Positions 1 through 9,975 of a stretch of DNA of 64,000 bases are shown here, piece after piece. The DNA is from Lycium barbarum. Lineage: Eukaryota; Streptophyta; Magnoliopsida; Solanales; Solanaceae. Under the pieces are notes generated by a model. That model worked only from the letters and a program-made list of their open reading frames with translations, had not been told where the DNA came from and ran no database searches. The stretch spans positions 124,499,657 through 124,563,656 of the forward strand of contig NC_083345.1 in NCBI RefSeq assembly GCF_019175385.1. Direction: 5' to 3'. How positions within the stretch are numbered: position 1 is the stretch's first letter; every line of letters begins with the position of its first letter. The translations under genes and the position numbers were made by a program.

Positions 1-1420
1 GGTGATGTGACTCTTCAGCACGTTCCAAGGAAGGAAGTCGACGCTTTAGCTGCTCTAGCTTCAATGTTAACTCTTCCAGATCAAACACAAGTAACTATCT
101 GCCAGAAATGAGTAGTACCTCCGCTAAATGAGGATGAAGGCGCGAAAAATGAGCTTGAGCATCTCGTAGATGTTTCTGAAGCTGCGAAGGAAGACTGGCG
201 ACAACCCATCATTGACTACTTGAGTTATGGGGTTACTGCTAAAAGACTCAAGAAGAAGAACTGAAATTCGTCATCGTGCACCTCGATTCCTTTACTACAA
301 GGATACTTTATATAGAAGATTTTTTGAGGGAGTACTGTTGCGATGTTTGGGGGAGGATGAAGCAGTCCAAGCTTTGCAATAAGCACATTCAGGAGTATGT
401 GGATCACATCAATCTGGACCAAATCTCCACTTCCACATAAAAAGGCCAACAATAGTGAAAGATTGCTTGGACTATGCTCAAAGATGCAAGGCTTGTCAGT
501 TTCATGCGAATTTTATACATCAGTCGCTCGAAGCATTACACCCGACTATCGCATCTTGGCCATTTGACGCTTGGGGGTTGGACGTCGTTGGTCCATTGCT
601 GAATCTTCTGATGGACAATTGTACATCTTGGCTGCAACCGATTACTTCTCAAAATGGGCTGAAGTTGTCACTCTTAAGGAAGTGAAGAAGGAGAATGTTG
701 CGAACTTCATCCGAGTAAATATTATCTACCTCTTCGGCATTCCTAGTTACATAATAACGGACAATCCATTTGGTAACAAATTGATGAACAAGATTTGTGA
801 TCTCTTCTTTTCAAGCTGCGTAAATCTTCTATGTATCATGCTGCCGCCAACGGTCTAGCTGAAGCATTCAACGAGACTCTGTGTAACTTGTTGAAAAAGG
901 TTGTCTCCAAGTCCAAACGATGTTGGCATGAACGAATGGAAGAAGCTTCGTGGGCATATAGGACGACTTACCGCACACCAATGCAAACAAACCCATACTC
1001 TCTTTCTTGTGGAGTTGAAGCAGTCCTACCACTTGAGCGCCAAATACCTTCTTTACCACTTGCTATTCAAGAAGGGCTCACCGAAGAGAAAAATGATCGA
1101 TTGCATCTTGCAGAGTTAGAAGTTCTTGATAAGAAAATGCTGGAGGCTCAACAAAATCTTGAATGTTATCAATCCCGTCTATCTCGTGCCTTCAACAAAA
1201 AGGTTCGCTTGAGGTTCTTCCTAGTGGGAGATCAAGTCCTTGCAGGAAGAAGACCCATCATCGTTTTTCATAAGTCTGGGATCAAATTCACCTCAAAATG
1301 GGATGGCCCATATGTCGTACAAGAAGCGTATTCAAGTGGCGCTTGAAGGCTTGTTGATGTGGATGGCATGAGGATCGGTCCTATCAACGCAAAGTTCTTG
1401 GAGAAGTACTATGCTTGAAG
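1..1420 (+). pseudogene. Decayed Tat-type integrase with the preceding RNase H linker
   Basis: Integrase normally inserts the element's cDNA into chromosomes. The first 230 bases read as the spacer after RNase H (QHVPRKE..., then ALAALAS). The zinc-finger end shows CKACQFH near 490-510. The catalytic core follows in other frames: WPFDAWGLDVVGP near 560-600, ATDYFSKWAE near 630, YIITDN near 750, then AAANGLAEAFN near 840 and the C-terminal part to about 1346. The reading moves through all three frames between 455 and 1346, which requires at least two frameshifts, and the stretch 225-450 has several stops. The expected glycine-rich context after the second catalytic Asp is altered. The gene cannot make a full integrase. 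Homology is recognised from family wording, not from a search. Confidence 0.85.
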
Positions 1421-1492
1421 CAAGATGACGCTCCGTGACGTACGAGCATAAACTGCATGTTAAGCCTGGCCTGCAAGAGTATAAACTATACA

Positions 1493-1760
1493 CAGCCCCA
1501 AAAAAATATCCACTAGGTTGAAAACCTTGTGAGAGGCGGCTTAGGCAAAATTTAGGACAAAAAAAAAGTCCGCTAGGTTGAAAACCTTATGAGAGGCGCC
1601 TAGGCAAAAGTTAGGACACAAAAAAAAAATATCCGCTAAGTTGAAAACCTCGTGAGAGGCAGCTTAGGCAAAAGCTAGGACACAAAAAATAAAAAGGTCC
1701 GCTAGGTCGAAAGCCTTGCAAGAGGCGGCCTAGGCAAAAGTTAGGACACAAAAAAAAACT
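1493..1760 (+). repeat. Four copies of a ~60-bp tandem repeat in element H
   Basis: Units begin near 1509, 1568, 1630 and 1695 (spacings 59, 62 and 66 bases). Each contains CCGCTAGGTTGAAAACCT, then GAGAGGC and TAGGCAAAAGTTAGGACA, and ends in a variable A-run. The array lies directly after the integrase, where Tat elements commonly carry tandem repeats. The A-run accounts for much of the length difference. Confidence 0.9.
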
Positions 1761-2203
1761 CATTTTTCTGAACTATGGAATGACTTGATCCTTTTCACCG
1801 AGGTACATAGGCCGCTTAGAGTTTTATTCTAAGATCAGTCCCATGAGTTAAAGAACATACATCGCTCTATGTGTTGTTTAAGTGAAGTATGATGGAATGA
1901 AATCTGCATGATAAGACGCATCCAAATCGTATATACAAGCATTCTTTTACTAAAATTTGGACCTTCGCTAAAGAGTGGTGGTCCAATGAGGGAAAATCTC
2001 CATAACAAATGGTTTCCCAATGGGATAATTGTAATCTCTTATCAAGCGGTCAGATCAACAATTTGAACTCTGCAAATCTGTCGGTTTCAAGTTGAAGGCG
2101 TCAAATCCACCAACTCTTCAAGTTGAAATCCAAATCCATCGCATCTCCAAGGTGAAGTCTTCAAATCTGCTAGTCTTCAAGCTGAAGTTTTAAATTCACT
2201 ATG
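1761..2203 (+). repeat. Element H 3' region with ~30-bp minisatellite (left half)
   Basis: 1761-2040 shows no recognisable feature. From about 2060 to 2203 the sequence is a degenerate ~30-bp repeat built on TTCAAGTTGAAGTC followed by AAATCCGC-like text (units near 2087, 2118, 2148 and 2177). The same repeat resumes at 12520 after element A, so A inserted inside this minisatellite. Confidence 0.8.
2199..2203. repeat. Target site duplication CTATG, left side of element A
   Basis: CTATG lies immediately before the 5' LTR and again at 12520-12524 after the 3' LTR. The flanking minisatellite reads continuously across the pair. Confidence 0.9.
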
Positions 2204-2415
2204 TGTTACACCTCGGAAAAAAATCTTCCGTTGGTACGCAAGTGAATGAACTAGCGAAATACGAGTATCGGGTTAATGATGACTTAAGGGCATTTTGGGA
2301 AAGAGTTATAACGTCCCTTAGATTAGTATTGAAGTGTTAAACAAGTGTTAAGAAGGTTCCATGAGGATCGGAGATCAAACGAAGTGGCGAAACTAAGTTC
2401 AGTGACTGATGAGTT

Positions 2416-2754
2416 CTACGGCTCATTATACGGACCGTATAATGTTATACGGACCGTATAGTGGACCGTAAAACCATCACAGTGAAGGTTGGTTGCTGGT
2501 GGAATTTTACGGTCAGTTATACGGACCGTATAAAATTTATACGGACCGTATAACGAACCGTCGAATGGTCACAGTGAAAGGTTGCTCACTGGTAACGTTT
2601 TACGGTCAGTTATACGGACCGTAAAACTGTTTTACGGACCGTATAACGGACCGTCAAGTAGTCACAGTGAAGGGGTGCTGGGCAGACCCATTTCACGGTC
2701 TATTATACGGACCGTATAACCATTATACGGACCGTATAATGGACCGTATAATGG
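2416..2754 (+). promoter_or_regulatory. Palindrome array upstream of the LTR TATA-like box (element A 5' LTR)
   Basis: The core TATACGG-A-CCGTATA (7-bp arms around one base) and variants (TTTACGG, CCGTAAA) recur about ten times. They are organised in three higher-order units of roughly 95 bases, each starting near (A/G)TCACAGTGAAGG. The array ends about 25 bases before AATAAATAAAG. The 3' LTR copy is at 10187-10514. The position in U3 suggests binding sites for a dimeric factor; that is inference. Confidence 0.75.
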
Positions 2755-4263
2755 AACCCGACAGTTGAGTGATGATTTAATAAATAAAGACCAAGTTCAT
2801 GAAAATCATTTCCACATTTCCTCTCTCTCTCTAAAACATCTCTCTACAACTTTTGTACAAGTTTTTCAAGGGTATTAATCCATCAACCACATTAAACAAG
2901 TAAATCCAAGGTAGAAACCCATCAAGGATCATCTAAGGTCAAGAAACCCAAATGGAGAAAAACTAGGGTTTTACTCAAAGTGGAGTATTATCAACAAAAG
3001 CTTGTCCCTACAACTTCTAAGGTAAGATTCATGATTTTTATATGATGTTTACGGTATTGGAGAATTAAAATGCATGGATTGTAGAAAACATGGTCCACTA
3101 GGACATGAATGATGAATAGTGACGTTTTGAGACATAGTTTGAATTGAATCATGATTGTTGTTGTATTGTGATATGAGTGTGTTATAAATGACGTTAAGAT
3201 CATGAAATAAACATTGTATATGGATGAACGAAGTTGGGTGTTGTGACCATAAATAGGGACAAATGGAAGTGAATTGAGAATGTGGATAATGTAGATGATT
3301 AATGGCCATGGAAATGATATTATAAATGTGTTGTTGACGTTTGGGGTTGAATTATGATATGGACAAATGTTGTATAGATAAAGGAGATGTTGTCCAATTT
3401 TCTCTAGTTCTAGCCATGTGCACTAGTTATCGATACTAATGATAGTATGGCCTTAATGAAGGTAGAAACGTGAGCATCGAAGGAGTACGTGCAAGTGTAG
3501 AATAATTCGACAAAGAGGTATGTAAGGCTAACCCTTCTTTCATAAGGCATGGTTCTTTGGCCAAACTCCTAATCCCTCTATATGAGCATGTTGACTACAA
3601 ATGTTTCACATTCCGAGCTCATAAGCTCACTATCCTTGATTGGTACTACAAATGCGCTACGCACCTCAGGTGACGAGTAGGACTACGATATAGAAGTAAC
3701 AATAACGATAATGATAGTAATGATGATGGTGATAATAATGATGCTAAAAGTGCCTACGGGCTGTTATGCTCATACGTGCCCATGAAGGGCTATAATGAAA
3801 CCCCGAGCTTATAACGCCGGGTAGAATATATGTGTATGAATATGTATAGAATATGTATACGATTTCGAAACGCGCGCACACATCTGCAGATGGTACGGAT
3901 AACCCTGAAGCCTTGGTAGGGCCAGGTATGAGTAACATTGAGCCTTGGTTGGCCAAGTATGTATATGAAATACTGATCCAATGAGGTCGGGTACGCTATG
4001 TAAATGCCATGTATACGAAATGATTATGTATGTATATATATATATTATGTAAAAGAATGTGATGAGACTATGTATAAGAATACGAATGAGGATATGTACA
4101 CTAATACGAGCACAAGCATGGTACGAGTTTTATTATGGGGCACGAATGACGATGTGAGTAAGTAAGCGACATGATGATGATGATATTATTGTCTCCCCTC
4201 CTATGCTATTCCATATATTGTTCATTATGTTGTATATCAATGTTAATCATGCTTTACATACTC

Positions 4264-4321
4264 AGTACATTCTTCGTACTGACGTCCTTTTGTTTGTGGA
4301 CGCTGCGTCATGCCCGCAGGT
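4264..4321 (+). promoter_or_regulatory. Paired hairpins plus TCATGCCCGCAGGT block in LTR (presumed R/U5)
   Basis: The first hairpin has arms AGTAC (4264-4268) and GTACT (4276-4280) around a 7-base loop. The second has arms CGTCC (4283-4287) and GGACG (4298-4302). TCATGCCCGCAGGT follows at 4308-4321. The block recurs at 12024-12081 in the 3' LTR and in the LTRs of elements B and E with different stem sequences. Confidence 0.75.
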
Positions 4322-4759
4322 GCACAGGGAGACAGACTTGACCCATAGCTGCCTATTTGAAGATTTCATAGAGAGCTCCATTTCCTTCGGAGCCATATCT
4401 TTTGGGTACTCATTCTTTTGTGTATATAACTATGGGCATAGCGGGGTCCTGTCCCGCTCATGATATGTCATACTCTTAGAGGCTCGTAGTCATGTGTATG
4501 TGGGTAGAGATGTTTGGCCATGTTGGCCTATGTTTTGTATATCTTTTGTTGGCCTCGTCGGCCTTGTATATTTGACATGGCATAGATGCCCATGATATGT
4601 TAATTGATGATGGTCGTCCAATGGGACTAGCTTGATTAATGATTTAAAATGCATGAAATGAATTATGGTTCACCTAGATGTTATGATATGCATGATAAGG
4701 GGGTGCCCGGGTGGGGTAGCACCGGGTGCTCGTCGTGGCCCCCTAGTCGGGTCGTGACA

Positions 4760-4970
4760 CTATGTCTAATCAGAGCAGTTGAGTCCTAGGATGTGTCTAC
4801 GAGCCGTGTCTAGTAGAGTCTTGGTTATGGGTGTGTTGCGCGCCACACTTATAAACGAGAAGTTGCGGACATCTTAGGAATATATGACTTTCTTTCTTCA
4901 TAAGAATCGTGCGATAAAGCTATGATGTAAGAAATTCTTGTTCTTAAATCGTGTGTTGTGTATTTCAGAG
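4760..4970 (+). other. Leader of element A with imperfect primer binding site
   Basis: After the 5' LTR comes CTATGTCTAATCAGAGCAG. Elements B and C have TGGTATCAGAGC here, complementary to the 3' end of initiator Met-tRNA. In A only the ATCAGAGCAG part is kept. GTGTCTAGTAGAGTC and GTGTGTTGCGCGCCACAC follow (about 4805-4848), blocks also found in B and D. Confidence 0.75.
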
Positions 4971-6782
4971 ATGCATAAAAAGAAAAAGGCTACAGCAGCC
5001 CAAAGGGGCAAGACGGTGGCAGAAAAACGGGCTGAAAGAGCACCGCCACCAGTAGTAGAGGAAGATGAGTCCCAGAGTGCGGCTCAATCTCAGTCCTCCC
5101 AGACAGTGCCTATTACTGAGGAGCACGTGGGAGCCTCAGCCCCAGCTCCAGCTCCTCCGCCGAATGCTTCAGGCCAAGACGTAAGAGAGGCCATTAATTT
5201 GTTGACTCAGTTGGTTGCGGCCCAGACTCAGAGGCCAAGCGCGGGGCAAGGTGACAGGACTGTTAGCGCAAGGGCCCGTGACTTCATTGCTTTGAAACCC
5301 CCGGAATTCTTTGGGTCGAAACTGGAGGAGGATCCCCAGGACTTTGTTGATGGTATGCTAAGGACGCTCCGATTGATACATGCTTTAGACACCGAATCGG
5401 TGGAGCTAGCGTCATACAGATTGAGGGATGTCTCAATCCAGTGGTACACGGTTTGGATGGCTTCGCGGGGAGCCAATGCACCTCCGCCGGTATGGCAAGA
5501 GTTTGTCGATGCTTTTCTCCGTCACTACATGCCTCCAGAAGTTCGGCGAGCTAGGGCCGATAAATTCTTGAATCTGAGGCAAGGTAGCATGAGTGCTACA
5601 GAGTATAGTCTCCGCTTCAATTCCTTGGCTAGGTATGCTTCGACCATGGTAGCGGATATGGGCGATCGGGTGCACCGGTTTGTGAAGGGCCTAGGGCCAC
5701 ATTTGATGGATAAATGCTTGACTGCATCTCTTCAGGATGGCATGGATATTGCACGTATTCAGGCGCATGCTCAGGAATTGGAGGAACACCTACAACAGCG
5801 GAGGAATGAACGTGAACAGGATAGGGGACACAGCAAGAGGGCTAGATCTTCGGGGCCGATGAGTGAGTCCAGAGGTGGGCACCGGCAGCAGCCCCCTAGG
5901 CATGCAGGCTACTCTATGACCAGTGCGCTTCCACGGTTTTCAGGCCAGAGATTGGATAGATCTGCTCATTAAGGGCCGAGCCCGAGTTATTCAGGGCCTC
6001 AGTATAGAGATGATTCAGGCCAGTCTAGACCACCCGTGCCACGATGTTCCCAGTGTGGGAAGTTGCATTGGGGTCAGTGCCGATCAGGTTCAGATACTTG
6101 CTATTCTTGTGGTCGACCAGGCCACATTATGCGTGATTGCCCCTCAGTACAGGGTAGAGGTAGGGCCCAGCCATCAGGGTCGATAGCCGGGTCTTCAGCA
6201 TCTGCACGCCCTATGGGGCCAGGTTCACATGCGCAGGTTGGCCATGGTAGAGGTAGAGGCAGAGCTCCCAGGTCCAGCGGTCCTCAGCACCGTATTTATG
6301 CTTTGGCTGGACGCCAAGATCTTGAGTCTTCTCCTGATGTGGTCACAGGTATATTATCGGTATTCTCTCATGATGTATATGCTTTGATTGATCCGGGCTC
6401 CACATTGTCTTATGTTACTCCATATATTGCGGGTCGATTTATAATTGAGCCGGAGTCTATTAAGCCTTTTGAGGTGTCTACGCCCGTTGGCGAATCGGTG
6501 ATAGCTAGCCGAGTGTATAGAGATTGCGTAGTTGTGATATGTGACCGCCGTACAGTAGCTGATTTGCATGAACTAAAAATGGTAGATTTTGATGTTATTA
6601 TGGGCATGGATTGGTTGGCTTCTTGCTACGCCAATGTTGATTGTAGAACGAAGATGGTTCGTTTCCAGTTCCCGGGCGAACCAGTCTTAGAATGGAAAGG
6701 GAATACGGCGTCACCAAAGGGTAGGTTTATTTCCTATCTAAAAGCGAGGAAGATGATCACTAAAGGGTGTATTATCACCTAG
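4971..6782 (+). pseudogene. gag: gag-protease of element A, interrupted by one stop codon
   Basis: Gag forms the virus-like particle and the protease processes the polyproteins. I chose the ATG at 4971 (MHKKKKATAAQRG) because element B has the matching start; an upstream in-frame ATG at 4938 has no counterpart there. A Pro/Ala/Gln-rich N-terminus is followed by the retrotransposon Gag domain (WQEFVDAFLRHYMPPEVRRA near residue 185). A TAA stop occurs at 5970-5972. The same frame continues with CSQCGKLHWGQC and the zinc knuckle CYSCGRPGHIMRDC (near 6100-6140), then a pepsin-type protease (LIDPGSTLSYV near 6372-6404). The frame ends at 6782 in a stop created by a one-base deletion. The stop removes zinc knuckle and protease unless read through. 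Confidence 0.93.
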
Positions 6783-9769
6783 TGCGAGTTCGAGATGTAG
6801 AAGTTGAGTCGCCGACTCTTCAATCAGTTCCGGTAGTGAACGAATTTCCGGATGTGTTCCCGGAAGAGCTTCCAGGCCTTCCTCCCGAGCGAGAGATAGA
6901 TTTTGCGATTGATGTGTTGCCAGACACTAATCCCATATCTATTCCTCCCTATAGGATGGCACCCGCAGAGTTGAAAGAGTTGAAGGAGCAATTGAGAGAC
7001 TTGCTTGAAAAAGGCTTCATTCGGCCTAGTTCATCCCCGTGGGGAGCACCCGTATTGTTCGTCCGGAAGAAGGATGGCTCCTTGAGAATGTGCATTGATT
7101 ATCGGCAATTGAATAAAGTGACAATTAAGAACAAGTATCCCCTCCCGAGGATTGATGATTTATTTGATCAATTGCATGGTGCCAAATGGTTTTCAAAGAT
7201 TGATTTGAGGTCCGGGTATCACCAAGTAAGAGTTAGGGAGAAAGATGTCCCTAAGACAACTTTCAGAACAAGATATGGCCATTTCGAGTTCCGAGTAATG
7301 TCGTTTGGGCTAACTAATGCACCGGCAGTGTTTATGGACTTAATGAACAATGTATTCAGGCCTTTTCTGGACCTATTCGTGATTGTATTCATCGACGATA
7401 TCCTAGTGTACTCTAGAACCGAGGCTGAGCATGCGGAGCATTTGCGAACCGTCCTTGGAGTTCTTCGAGCTCGAGAGTTGTTTGCAAAATTCTCCAAATG
7501 TGAGTTTTGGTTGAACTCGGTATCATTCCTGGGCCATATTGTTGCAGCTGATGGTATTCGAGTGGATAGTCAAAAGATCGAGGCAGTGAAAACTTGGCCA
7601 AGGCCCACAACCCCTACAGAGGTTCGTAGCTTTTTGGGCTTAGCCGGGTATTACAGAAGATTTGTTGAGGGTTTCTCTTCTATTTCTGCACCGCTCACAA
7701 ATTTGACTCAGAAGTCAGCTAAGTTTCAATGGACAGATGCTTGTGAACGTAGTTTCCAAAAGTTGAAAGACAGATTGACTTCTGCCCCAGTCTTGACACT
7801 TCCAGAGGGAGTGGAAGGATATGTTGTTTATTGTGATGCTTCAGGCGTCGGTCTAGGCTGTGTATTGATGCAAAATGGTAAGGTGATCGCGTATGCTTCT
7901 AGACAATTACGGAAACATGAACAGAATTATCCTACCCATGACTTAGAGTTGGCCGCGGTGGTCCATGCTTTAAAGATTTGGAGACATTACTTATATGGTG
8001 TCCACGTGGATATTTATACAGATCATAAGAGTCTCCAGTACATCTTCAAGCAGAAAGAGTTAAATTTGCGGCAACGACGATGGCTAGAGTTGCTAAAAGA
8101 CTATGACGTCGAAATCCTGTACCACCCCGGAAAGGCAAATGTTGTGGCCGATGCTCTTAGCCGCAGGTCTATGGGAAGCTTATGCGATGTGCGACAAGAA
8201 AAGAGAGAAATGACCCGTGAGCTTCAGCAGCTAGCCAGCCTAGGGGTCCGAGTAGTGGACTCAGGTAGCAGCAGAGCTACCATTCAGAATTCGGCAGTTC
8301 CGTCGCTAGTAGCGGAAGTAAAAGAGCGGCAAGGTGAGGATTCCAGGCTAATGCAGTACAGAGATACGCTCGCTCAGAAAGAGGGGTCACCATTTGATAT
8401 TTCGGGAGACAGAGCCCTCCGATGCCGAGGCAAGCTATGTGTCCCCGATGTGGCAGACTTACGCCACCAGATTTTGAGAGAGGCTCATTGTTCCCGTTAC
8501 TCCGTTCACCCTGGAACGACGAAGATGTATCATGATCTTAAGTCTATATATTGGTGGAATAGGATGAAGAAAGATGTAGCGGAGTTTGTAGCCCAATGTT
8601 CCAATTGCCAACAAGTAAAAATAGAACTCCAAAAGCCGGGTGGCTTATTGCAAGCTATAGAAATCCCAACTTGGAAGTGGGAAGTGATTAATATGGATTT
8701 CATTACAGGGCTACCTCGTTCTCGACGCAAGTATGATTCCATATGGGTGATTGTGGATAGACTCACTAAATCAGCTCATTTCTTACCGGTCAGGACGACC
8801 TATGTGGCAGAAGATTATACAAGGCTTTATGTTAAAGAAATAGTGAGACTCCATGGTGTCCCAGTGTCTATTATCTCCGATAGAGGAACTCAGTTTACGG
8901 CCAAATTTTGGGAGTCCTTTCAAGAGGGTCTAGGGACCCAAGTGCGCCTTAGCACGGCATTTCACCCACAGACCGATGGGCAAGCTGAACGCACCATCCA
9001 GACTCTTGAAGATATGTTACGGGCATGCATGATAGATTTTGGGGGAAATTGGGATGACCATTTGCCACTCATTGAGTTTTCTTACAATAATAGTTATCAC
9101 TCCAGCATCCTAATGGCACCATATGAAGCTTTATATGGGCGAAAGTGTAGATCCCCGATTGGGTGGTTTGAAACGGGAGAGGCCAAGTTAATGGGGCCCG
9201 ATTTGGTCCAACAAGCCATAGAGAAAGTCAAGCTCATACAAGATCGGTTGTTGGCGGCTCAAAGTCGCCAAAAGTCTTATGCGGATAACCGTCGAAGGGA
9301 CTTAGAGTTTCAAGTTAAGGATTGGGTGTTTTTGAAAGTGTCGCCGATGAAGGGCGTTATGAGATTTGGCAAAAAGGGGAAGCTTAGTCCCCGGTATATA
9401 GGGCCTTATGAAATTGTGCGAAAGATAGGCAAAGTGGCCTATGAATTAGACTTACCTCCAGACTTGGAGTCAGTTCACCCGGTTTTCCATGTCTCGATGC
9501 TTCGGAAGTGTGTTGGAGATCCTACGAGGGTCGTCCCAGTGAATGATATTCAAGTGACAAAAAAGTTAACTTATGATGAAATACCCATTGCCATATTAGA
9601 TAGGCAAGTACGGAGGCTTAGAAACAAAGAAGTGGCCTCAGTTAAAGTTTTGTGGAAAAATAATAATCGACAGGAAATGACATGGGAAGCGGAAGAAAAT
9701 ATGCAATCCAAGTACCCGCATTTATTTCAGCCCTTGGGAGAAGTCCAAGATGAGACGTCAAAATCATAA
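6767..9769 (+). CDS. pol: pol of element A: reverse transcriptase, RNase H, integrase, chromodomain
   Basis: This is a 1000-residue open frame that copies element RNA into DNA and integrates it. The order is: protease-RT linker ([14 protein letters not shown] near residue 27), reverse transcriptase with FIDD at about residues 208-211, RNase H from about 355 (YCDASG), integrase zinc finger ([10 protein letters not shown] near 574, then CSNCQQ), and the catalytic core with Asp in MDFITGLP (about 643), Asp in DRGTQF (about 705) and Glu in [11 protein letters not shown] (about 741). The C-terminal chromodomain-like segment is [16 protein letters not shown] to the end. All catalytic residues I can check are present. 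The ATG at 6767 is probably not natural: in element B the same protein stretch is continuous with protease, and a one-base deletion near 6773 puts A's pol out of frame with gag-protease. Confidence 0.95.
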   Translation: MYYHLVRVRDVEVESPTLQSVPVVNEFPDVFPEELPGLPPEREIDFAIDVLPDTNPISIPPYRMAPAELKELKEQLRDLLEKGFIRPSSSPWGAPVLFVRKKDGSLRMCIDYRQLNKVTIKNKYPLPRIDDLFDQLHGAKWFSKIDLRSGYHQVRVREKDVPKTTFRTRYGHFEFRVMSFGLTNAPAVFMDLMNNVFRPFLDLFVIVFIDDILVYSRTEAEHAEHLRTVLGVLRARELFAKFSKCEFWLNSVSFLGHIVAADGIRVDSQKIEAVKTWPRPTTPTEVRSFLGLAGYYRRFVEGFSSISAPLTNLTQKSAKFQWTDACERSFQKLKDRLTSAPVLTLPEGVEGYVVYCDASGVGLGCVLMQNGKVIAYASRQLRKHEQNYPTHDLELAAVVHALKIWRHYLYGVHVDIYTDHKSLQYIFKQKELNLRQRRWLELLKDYDVEILYHPGKANVVADALSRRSMGSLCDVRQEKREMTRELQQLASLGVRVVDSGSSRATIQNSAVPSLVAEVKERQGEDSRLMQYRDTLAQKEGSPFDISGDRALRCRGKLCVPDVADLRHQILREAHCSRYSVHPGTTKMYHDLKSIYWWNRMKKDVAEFVAQCSNCQQVKIELQKPGGLLQAIEIPTWKWEVINMDFITGLPRSRRKYDSIWVIVDRLTKSAHFLPVRTTYVAEDYTRLYVKEIVRLHGVPVSIISDRGTQFTAKFWESFQEGLGTQVRLSTAFHPQTDGQAERTIQTLEDMLRACMIDFGGNWDDHLPLIEFSYNNSYHSSILMAPYEALYGRKCRSPIGWFETGEAKLMGPDLVQQAIEKVKLIQDRLLAAQSRQKSYADNRRRDLEFQVKDWVFLKVSPMKGVMRFGKKGKLSPRYIGPYEIVRKIGKVAYELDLPPDLESVHPVFHVSMLRKCVGDPTRVVPVNDIQVTKKLTYDEIPIAILDRQVRRLRNKEVASVKVLWKNNNRQEMTWEAEENMQSKYPHLFQPLGEVQDETSKS

Positions 9770-9975
9770 GGTATGGATGTTTTCCTTTTATGCTTCTGGG
9801 TCGTGTGTGGCCAAAACTTTTCATGTTGTTATGATGTGGCCCTGTGTGGCATCGATATTATGGGTTGTTGTGACAGGTTGTTAGTGCCATGTTATAGGGG
9901 AAACTCTGGCGAAATTTTTATAAAATCCCGGGTGTTCTCGACATTCGGGGACGAATGTTCTTAAGGGGGGGAGAA
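9770..9975 (+). other. 3' untranslated region, hairpin and polypurine tract of element A
   Basis: No gene is seen. A hairpin ACATTCG-GGGA-CGAATGT lies at 9941-9958. The polypurine tract AAGGGGGGGAGAA ends at 9975, immediately before the 3' LTR; it primes plus-strand DNA synthesis in this family. Confidence 0.88.

Larger units (their letters stand above)
2204..4759 (+). repeat. 5' LTR of element A (2556 bp)
   Basis: Starts TGTTACACC and ends GGTCGTGACA. It contains a palindrome array (2416-2754), a TATA-like AATAAATAAAG near 2778, a CT-rich leader (CTCTCTCTCT, 2822-2831), and a paired-hairpin block with TCATGCCCGCAGGT (4264-4321). It is 12 bases longer than the 3' LTR because of one extra GGACCGTATAAT unit near 2740. 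Short reading frames in it are not credible genes. Confidence 0.95.

Noticed and set aside
2991..4463. Several 60-86 codon open frames duplicated at 10751-12223
   Set aside because: They lie in both LTRs of element A and are identical only because the LTRs are nearly identical. No domain or codon pattern supports a protein.
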